From Rhipicephalus microplus (lineage: Eukaryota > Arthropoda > Arachnida > Ixodida > Ixodidae), in contig NW_027464589.1 in assembly GCF_043290135.1 (NCBI RefSeq), positions 811,001-875,000 on the forward strand: DNA of 64,000 bases, written 5' to 3'. How positions within the stretch are numbered: position 1 is the first letter of the stretch; every line of letters starts with the position of its first letter. The position numbers were made by a program, and so were the translations under genes. The notes under the pieces are model-generated. The model was not told the origin of the DNA, did not search any database, and worked only from the letters and a program-made list of their open reading frames with translations. Shown here piece after piece: positions 58,701-64,000 of this stretch.

Positions 58701-59890
58701 CCTCGTGGGCTGGGGGACGTTCCACGGGCGAAGTCAGCATGGCTGCGACGGTTGGGGGATTGGTACGGGTAGGGCGACGGCGAACGGTTGAAACGGGGTG
58801 GTCCACGGCTGGTGTTCGACAGGTATTCTTCGATCTCAAATGGGCGCTGGCCGGCTCGCGGGCGGGGTGCGTCGACGGAGAACCCACGCAAACCCAGCCT
58901 CTTGTACGGGCAGCGGCGGTAGATGTGGTCGGCCTCTCCGCAGTGGTAGCACAGCGGACGATTATCTGGCGTTCGCCCTACCTCGGTCTTCCTGGGCGCC
59001 TGGTTTCGGGTTACAGGGGGTCGGGCGGGCGACATTGGGCGGCGGTACGGCGGGGCCTCTTGATAACGGGTTGGGACGGGTCGGGGTCGACGAGCAGCAG
59101 CGGAGTAGGTCATCGCTTGTGGTTCGCAAGATGCTTCCAACGGCGTGGAATTCTCCAGTGCTTGCTGAACTTCCTCGTGGACGACGTCAGTGAGGAAGGC
59201 GACTTGGGGCTGTGGCATTGCTGGGAACAATTTCCTCAGTTCCTCGCGAACGACGGCGCGGATGGTCTCCCGCAAGTCTTCCGTCGCCAATCCAGGGGCG
59301 TTTACCGGGTTCACCGAAAGGGTGTTGAGTGTTCTATCGTATTGCCGCGAACGCATATCCAAGGTGCTCTCGATCATCGAAGCCTTGGTGACGAATTCAG
59401 CGACGGTCTTAGGGGGGTTGCGGATAAGTCCAGCGAAGAGCTCTTGTTTAACTCCCCGCATCAGAAAGCGCACCTTCTTCTCTTCTGCCATTTCGGGGTG
59501 AGCTCTTCTGAACAGCATCTTCATCTCCTCAGCGAAGAGCACAACACCTTTGTTAGGGTGTTGCATTCGCGTCTCCAACAAAAGGGCGGCTCGTTCTTTC
59601 TGCACAACCGTAGCAAGTGTTTTGATGAATTCGCTCTTAAAGACAGTCCCGTCGGTTAGGACGCCTTCATGGTTCTCAAACCACGTTCGAGCTGCATCCT
59701 CCAAATAGAAGAAGACATGACGAAACGTTTCTTTGTCATCCCACCTGTTAAAGATGCGGATGCGCTCCAGCTTCTCCAGCCACTCTTCCGGGTCTTCACC
59801 AGGAGATCCTCGGAATGATGGGGGCTCACGAGGTTGTTGCAGAACGACGGGAGGGTTGGTAGCGCTGGTCATGGTGCCTGCGTTGATCAT
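58691..59890 (-). CDS. Gag polyprotein, gypsy E, intact frame
   Basis: A 399-codon uninterrupted frame from ATG 59890 to TAA 58691. Capsid region: PPSFRGSPGEDPEEWLEKLE, RIFNRWDDKETFRHVFFYLE, TWFENHEGVLTDG, then HPEMAEEKKVRFLMRG and FVTKASMIESTLDMRSRQYD, typical of Ty3/gypsy Gag. A proline/arginine-rich segment leads to a CX2CX4HX4C zinc knuckle, CYHCGEADHIYRRC. The frame ends SPSPRGGN. Gag assembles the particle and packages RNA; it is the only element protein here still fully open. The slippery heptamer lies on its last sense codons. A second ATG follows six codons later (MTSATNPP), so the start is uncertain by that much. Confidence 0.93.
   Translation of the reverse strand: MINAGTMTSATNPPVVLQQPREPPSFRGSPGEDPEEWLEKLERIRIFNRWDDKETFRHVFFYLEDAARTWFENHEGVLTDGTVFKSEFIKTLATVVQKERAALLLETRMQHPNKGVVLFAEEMKMLFRRAHPEMAEEKKVRFLMRGVKQELFAGLIRNPPKTVAEFVTKASMIESTLDMRSRQYDRTLNTLSVNPVNAPGLATEDLRETIRAVVREELRKLFPAMPQPQVAFLTDVVHEEVQQALENSTPLEASCEPQAMTYSAAARRPRPVPTRYQEAPPYRRPMSPARPPVTRNQAPRKTEVGRTPDNRPLCYHCGEADHIYRRCPYKRLGLRGFSVDAPRPRAGQRPFEIEEYLSNTSRGPPRFNRSPSPYPYQSPNRRSHADFARGTSPSPRGGN
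58694..58700 (-). promoter_or_regulatory. Slippery heptamer GGGAAAC for -1 frameshift
   Basis: Minus-strand sequence is G GGA AAC followed immediately by the gag TAA, with gag codons GGA and AAC in the 0 frame. This matches X XXY YYZ. A -1 slip yields GGG AAA and continues into the pro frame, open for about 300 codons. Downstream structure was not computed. Confidence 0.8.
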
Positions 59891-60039
59891 CGTGGTTTTT
59901 ACGTCTTCTTTTCTTTTTTTTTATCCGGGAGCAGTCCAAACTCTGGCTGAAGGCCTTGCTGTCGGCGGCTGACACGAGTTGGGCGTGCTTGTCGGCTTGG
60001 CAATGGCTTAGGGTTCATATACCCCGCACCTCCACCAGA
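59891..60039 (-). other. Leader between primer site and gag, gypsy E
   Basis: About 130 bp of non-coding sequence, with a pyrimidine-rich patch. It would contain any packaging signal; none can be pointed out. Confidence 0.6.
60022..60037 (-). other. Primer-binding site, tRNA-Ala-like, gypsy E
   Basis: Minus-strand TGGTGGAGGTGCGGGG lies two bases inside the 5' LTR. Its complement resembles the tRNA-Ala acceptor 3' end (CACCTCCA plus CCA), with a one-base gap in the inner part. The first 11 bases also occur at 61813-61823 in element F. Confidence 0.6.
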
Positions 60040-60500
60040 TGTCACGCAGCAAAGGACGACGCAGTTGTCTATGAGGAAAACAAGTTTATTGGAGTGAACC
60101 TGTGCTCCCCTAACAACTGAAAAAAATACACAGGCGGCGAAGCAGCGGCCAGCAAAACGACGGGCACGCTAATGAGCGTCGGCAATCGAATGACGCGGCA
60201 TCGGCTGTGTGGGAATTTATATCCCTCGGCGCGAGGGTTTCTCGAATAGTCGAATTGTATTGAGAACGCCGTGATAGCGTTTGTTAGAAACGCTGTTCGT
60301 CCGAACAGCGTTTCTAACAAACAACGCTTGAAGCGTTGTTTCTATCGAACAACGCCTGAAGCGTTGTTCGATAGCGTTTGTTCGAAACGCTGTGGTAGCG
60401 TTTGTTCGAAACGCTGTGAAAACGGCGATAGCACAGGCCGTCGCAGCCAGGCCGAAAAAACAAAACACAAATAAACAAACCCAATGCATGGTTCGCGGCA
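60040..60500 (-). repeat. 5' LTR of gypsy E, with palindromic expansion
   Basis: Equal to the partner LTR except for substitutions and about 97 extra bp between 60287 and 60385. The extra sequence consists of inverted and direct copies of the GCGTTTGTTCGAAACGCTGTG unit. TATA and AATAAA motifs are preserved. Confidence 0.95.
60279..60376. repeat. Perfect 21-bp stem and nested palindromes in 5' LTR
   Basis: GTTTGTTAGAAACGCTGTTCG (60279-60299) is exactly reverse-complementary to 60302-60322, with a 2-base loop. Further palindromes follow: AACGCTTGAAGCGTT and CGAACAACGCCTGAAGCGTTGTTCG (60346-60370). These can extrude as hairpins and lie in U3, upstream (in element sense) of the TATA box. Confidence 0.95.
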
Positions 60501-60504
60501 ATAT

Positions 60505-61617
60505 GAAAATGTTTCACATTTTTTCATCAGCACTGAAGATCGCATCTGGGATTGTGCGGGCTTCGGTTTTTTTTTCTTTACTAAAACAAGTTTCCAAAAC
60601 TGCATCAGTACATGCTCTTTCATGTCTCTAAATTTTATGTTTTCATTTTGAACAATTATTACTTTCATTGACATTCTTATTACTACTGCTATTACTCCTG
60701 CTAATGCAAGTGCTATTCACACCTACTTGTCAAAAATAGTGACCATCTCTCTTATGCTTTTACTTTCACCTTTTTAAAGTACTTATTTCAATAAGCACGA
60801 AATGTGATACCTTGAACAACAATGTGCCAAATTCATCATTTTCATAGGCACTGGATGCCGGCATGTGAATTTGAAGTAAACGTTTCCAAAACAATTTTTC
60901 TCAGAAAAAGAAGATTATGTTGTCTGTCATTTCCTCTGCCAGTTTGTGACGGATCTTGTGGCCGAGCCTCCGGAACCCGACGCACAATGGTATATGCGTG
61001 CAGAATGGAATATTTATTAATTTACTGCTGTCTTGAAGTATCAGAAAGAGGTGCCATATATGCTTCCCACCATGTTTCCATTGCGTTGGTACCATCAGGA
61101 AGTGCAACAGTAGAAATGAACCTGAGCATTATTTGAGCGCGCTAGCCTTTTTTTCTAATGGACGGCGGCGAGTTAGTTTAGAACAAGATTGCGGCAATAG
61201 GTAGAAGCACAACCTCCTTCCTGTACACAGGCCGCAAAGTAAGCGAGCGTGCGCCTCCAGACCGGCCGCAGGTAGATAGATTCGGAATAATAAAGAGAAA
61301 CAATTACTTGACCTATATTAACAAACTGTGATCTGAGAACTCTAATGCTACAAGTTTCACTGTCATCAATTCTTTATTAATAAAAAAAATCAAGGTCAAA
61401 ATTTCAATGTTAAATTTAGTGCTTAAACATTCGCCAGGATGCGACAGCTAAACTAGAATTTGGAGATATTTTCAAAGCAGCAAAATGTTATATTTGGAGC
61501 ACTAAAACTCAAATTTGGAGCAGGTTACAAACGATAAAACATTCATTTTTTTAACACGGAAGACCGAATTTCGAGCAGCTTGAGAAAGAAGGCTTAGATT
61601 GTAATATATATATATAT
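60505..61617. other. No gene recognised; short (TA)n at right end
   Basis: AT-rich sequence with domain-free frames (60822-61136 plus). A short (TA)8 tract is at 61603-61617, just before element F. Confidence 0.45.
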
Positions 61618-61808
61618 TGTGGGCATTTGTAACTTGCATCGTCCTCACCCCTTCATAATCACATTCACCATCATCCGCTTGTCTCTTTGCCCTCATTGCC
61701 ACTCTGGGTCATCATCATCGTCATCGTCTGTGCGCTGGCTCTGCCCGTTCGTTTTGCGAGGTCTTTCCTCAAACAAACGCTGTCGCAGCCAAGACTACCC
61801 AGACTTCA
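61618..61808 (+). repeat. Tentative 5' LTR of gypsy F
   Basis: Begins TGTGGGCATTTG right after a TA tract and ends CCCAGACTTCA four bases before the primer site. The TG...CA ends and position fit an LTR of about 191 bp, but no partner LTR is in the window and no AATAAA was found inside, so borders are provisional. Confidence 0.4.
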
Positions 61809-61812
61809 TACG

Positions 61813-61823
61813 TGGTGGAGGTG
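61813..61823 (+). other. Primer-binding site of gypsy F
   Basis: TGGTGGAGGTG matches the first 11 bases of the element E site and the complement of a tRNA-Ala 3' end; similarity ends afterwards (GATTTTCGG). Confidence 0.5.
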
Positions 61824-61908
61824 GATTTTCGGTCCTCTGACCTCCCGCAGCCCGCTATACCCCCTGGAGCTTCGTTCAGGCCGCCGCTTGCGCCCACAGT
61901 CAGGCAGC

Positions 61909-62550
61909 ATGTCCCAGACCGAACCTGCCGGCACTGATGTCATCAACCACGCACCGCCGCAAGCTGCCCCTCCTACTTACATACACGGACATCAGCGGGA
62001 ACCCCCGCTCTTCGCTGGTCTTCGGGGAGAAAACGTAGAAGACTGGCTTGATGACTACGACCGCGCAAGTGCCGCTAATAGGTGGGACGAGGCCGCAAAA
62101 CTGCGTTACGTGCCTTTTTATCTGGTCGGAGTCGCGAAGACATGGTATTTTAACCACGTCGTTGACTTACCAGACTGGGCTACTTTCCAGCAGCAGTCGG
62201 CACGTCTTTGGGACACCAGACATTCGATCCGCCGTCGCGAAAAGGACACTCGATACTCGCCGACAACATCCAGGTGAATTGTATACTTCATACATCGAGG
62301 ATGTCCTCGCACTCTGCCGGCGTGTCAATAAATCCATGCTGTAATCGGACAAAGTGCGCCACATATTGAAAGGCATTGGGCCTGTTGCCTTTAATGCCCT
62401 CGCTGTGCAAAATCCAGCTACCATCGCTGATGTCGTGGCGACATGCCAGCGCCTTGATGCGCTGGACTCCGTTCGCCTTCAATCAACGACCACCACTCCA
62501 CGTCAGATAGCCATCTGCGTGACCTCATCCGGGACATTATACGCGAAGAA
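61909..62550 (+). pseudogene. Gag capsid region, gypsy F, frameshifted
   Basis: ATG at 61909 (MSQTEPAGTDV) leads into LFAGLRGENVEDWLDDYDRA, SAANRWDEAAKLRYVPFYL and TWYFNHVVDLPDWATFQQQ, a typical gypsy capsid. The frame changes around 62205, after which GELYTSYIEDVLALCRRVN continues in another phase, is cut by a TAA at 62342-62344, then KVRHILKGIGPVAFNALAVQ and TIADVVATCQRLDAL follow. A second frameshift near 62500 restores the original phase for the next part. Confidence 0.85.
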
Positions 62551-63159
62551 TTGCGGTCCATGGGCTTCACACCTCCTACACCGCGACCTACACAGCCTTC
62601 GGGAATGCCCTTACGTGACATCATCAGGGAGGAATTTACATCCCTGACTGGCTCGGCGCCCGTACAGCCACCTGCTTCTCACCCTATAGCCACGTACTCT
62701 CAAGTTGCTGCCGTGCCTCCCAGCGACGCCCACGCGACATTGCCACGTCCATCCTACGCGTCAGTTGCTGCCGCTACCCCGGTGAACTACCATTCCGTGC
62801 CCCTTGACCCTTCGGCCCACCTGACCGCGCTATCTCCAGGTGCCCCGAATGCCTTCTATTCCCCACCGTGGCGCTCGTCCCGCCCTGTATGCTACTACTG
62901 TGGCTATCGCGGCCACATATCTCGTTTCTGCCGAAAGCGCCAGCAAGATGAGCGTCGGAACGATGTTCGTGAACGGGATTTGTACACCGGGGCGTCTTAT
63001 CAAGGTCGGCGTTATTCGTCTCCCCCGCACCGGTCTCCATCTCCTCCTGCATCGACTGCACCACGAAACAGCCGAAACACGAGACGCCGTTCGCCTTCGC
63101 CCTTCCGCCGTTCCAGTTCTCCACTTCGGCCCGCCTCATTCACCTCTGATATTCATTAG
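62551..63159 (+). pseudogene. Gag C-terminus with zinc knuckle, gypsy F
   Basis: About 200 codons, rich in Pro/Ser/Ala, with LRDIIREEFTSLTG at the start and a CX2CX4HX4C knuckle, CYYCGYRGHISRFC, near residue 115 of this part, followed by an Arg/Ser-Pro-rich basic tail ending SFTSDIH. The frame itself is open; it is annotated as part of a broken gag. The knuckle binds element RNA. Confidence 0.88.
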
Positions 63160-64000
63160 GAAAACTAAGTGATGCAGTTTGTGGAGGAAAAACTGCATTC
63201 GGAATTAGAACTGAAATTCCTCCATTAGGCCCGTGTAACGTGGTTTCTGTGGAAGTGGAAGGAGTGCGAGTCGATGCTTTGGTGGACACAGGTGCGACAT
63301 TGTCTGTGATACGGGCTGATTTGTGTGAACATTTAAGGAAAGTAATGACGCCTTACGATGGCCCCACGTTAGTTGCTGCCTAGGGGAACGTCATTCGCCC
63401 TTCCGCGCTTTGTACTGTGCATGTTTTCATCGACGGCATCCGCCATCATGTCCAGTTTGCTGTCCTGTCCCGCTGCTCTCACCAACTAATTTTAGGGTGG
63501 GATTTTCTATCATCTGCTTCCGCGGCAATTTGTTGTGGACAACGCGTCGTTCACCTCGCTCACACCGACGACATGCTTGACGACGATAACCAGAAGCCAC
63601 GTCGTCTGGTCGCTGCGAAAGACATCGAACTCCCGCCACTACAAGAGCAAATTGTCCGCATTACGTCCAACGACATCGATCACGGGGATGTATTGGTCTC
63701 ACCGTCACCACTTTGAGTTCGCAAAGGTATAGTTCTTCCGTCCGGTGTCGTTCGTTTTTGCAATGGCTCGGCACTTGTCACCGCTGTCAACTCTACACCG
63801 GAGAAGATCTTACTGCCACAGGGCACTACTGTGGCTCGTGTTGCTGACTTCGAGCCTGTACTCGTCACGCCACTTCAGGCCATCGCATCCAAAGAACCTT
63901 GCCTCGGTAAGCATGTTTCTTCCTTCGCCTTTACCACCACTATCAGCAGCGAATTGACATATTCACAGAGGCAGCAGCTGCTCGCATTGTTACAAAAACA
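63160..64000 (+). pseudogene. Protease and pol N-terminal linker, gypsy F
   Basis: In the -1 frame relative to gag: VEVEGVRVDALVDTGATLSV holds the canonical DTGA protease site (codons at 63285-63296), and LSRCSHQLILGWDFLSSASA the second conserved motif. A TAG at 63381-63383 and a TGA at 63714-63716 interrupt the frame; beyond them it continues open (GTTVARVADFEPVLVTPLQA) into the linker before RT and is cut by the window end. No GGGAAAC-type heptamer was found at the gag end in this copy. Confidence 0.85.

Larger units (their letters stand above)
54860..60500 (-). mobile_element. Ty3/gypsy LTR retrotransposon E, complete outline, inactive
   Basis: A 5.6-kb minus-strand element with both LTRs (364 and 461 bp), a perfect 4-bp target duplication ATAT (54856-54859 and 60501-60504), a tRNA-Ala-like primer site and polypurine tract. 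Order: gag, pro in the -1 frame, RT, RNase H, integrase. Excluding an expansion in one LTR, the LTRs differ at about 15 of 364 positions (near 4 percent), so it is much younger than element A. Breaks: nonsense codons between protease and RT, between RT and RNase H, and inside integrase; RT box YLGD; deletion of the integrase zinc-binding segment. No env. Confidence 0.95.
61618..64000 (+). mobile_element. Ty3/gypsy element F, 5' part, runs off the window
   Basis: Plus-strand order: tentative 5' LTR, primer site, gag with zinc knuckle, protease in the -1 frame, start of the pol linker at the window end. It has two frameshifts in gag and two nonsense codons in pro-pol, so it is inactive. It belongs to a family distinct from element E but shares the primer-site sequence. 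Confidence 0.82.

Noticed and set aside
58613..59659. 348-codon plus-strand open frame
   Set aside because: It lies entirely antisense to the intact gag of gypsy E; the GC-rich sense codons create long antisense frames. No domain is recognisable.

Overview
The window looks like nuclear DNA of a hard tick (Ixodidae). The strongest pointer is the Ruka-type SINE (serine-tRNA-like head with A and B boxes, conserved tail), present as two near full-length copies with target-site duplications (31550-31766 and 52638-52873) and one relic (54345-54420). Further pointers are several tick-type non-LTR retrotransposons, Ty3/gypsy elements primed by animal tRNAs, canonical GT-AG splice-like sites, an AT-rich gene-poor background and long dinucleotide microsatellites. 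No bacterial, viral or organellar gene organisation is visible. Recognisable coding sequence is almost entirely retroelement-derived; only four short, weakly supported pieces could be host exons.

Layout. 1-924: the start of a minus-strand LINE first ORF, with about 2.3 tandem 232-bp units just upstream of it in the LINE's sense. 925-16.0 kb: gene-poor, intron-like DNA with one possible host first exon (2242), a Penelope-like remnant (12.8-13.05 kb), a 387-bp tandem duplication (14.4-15.2 kb) and a perfect 17-bp hairpin (15866). 16009-20337: a complete but decayed minus-strand Ty3/gypsy element with 137-bp LTRs and a tRNA-Leu primer site. 20.3-28.5 kb: gene-poor, with a 100-bp (TA)n tract and a 61-62-bp minisatellite. 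28.56-31.86 kb: a LINE fragment abutting a truncated gypsy element (tRNA-Ser-type primer site) whose LTR is interrupted by a Ruka SINE at its poly(A) signal. 32.4-33.6 kb: a second LINE first ORF with upstream sequence. 33.67-35.14 kb: a 1.47-kb palindromic element. 35.2-37.6 kb: a minus-strand LINE carrying a 0.4-kb insertion. 38.1-38.5 kb: a small terminal-inverted-repeat element. 39.7-40.76 and 42.78-43.91 kb: 3' ends of two RNase-H LINEs in opposite orientations, the second followed directly by a 144-bp-period satellite.

44.8-48 kb is the most host-like part: a candidate terminal exon (44840-45023) and a CpG-rich promoter-like stretch with CRE, E-box and YY1-like motifs and a candidate first exon (46984-47065). 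51039-51555 is a 517-bp element with 234-bp inverted arms and 11-bp direct repeats. 54860-60500 is the best-preserved gypsy element: an open 399-codon gag ending in a GGGAAAC slippery heptamer, pro in the -1 frame, then RT, RNase H and integrase with three nonsense codons, a mutated RT active site and loss of the integrase zinc-binding segment; its upstream LTR has expanded by about 97 bp of palindromic repeats. 61.6 kb to the end is the 5' part of another, plus-strand gypsy element that runs off the window.

The genes do not form an operon or pathway; the window is a layered record of transposition. Points most worth a second look are tandem promoter-like monomers upstream of a tick LINE ORF, the frameshift signal and post-insertion LTR palindrome expansion in the 54.9-60.5 kb element, SINE insertion into an LTR poly(A) signal, and two long-inverted-repeat elements whose transcripts would fold into hairpins.
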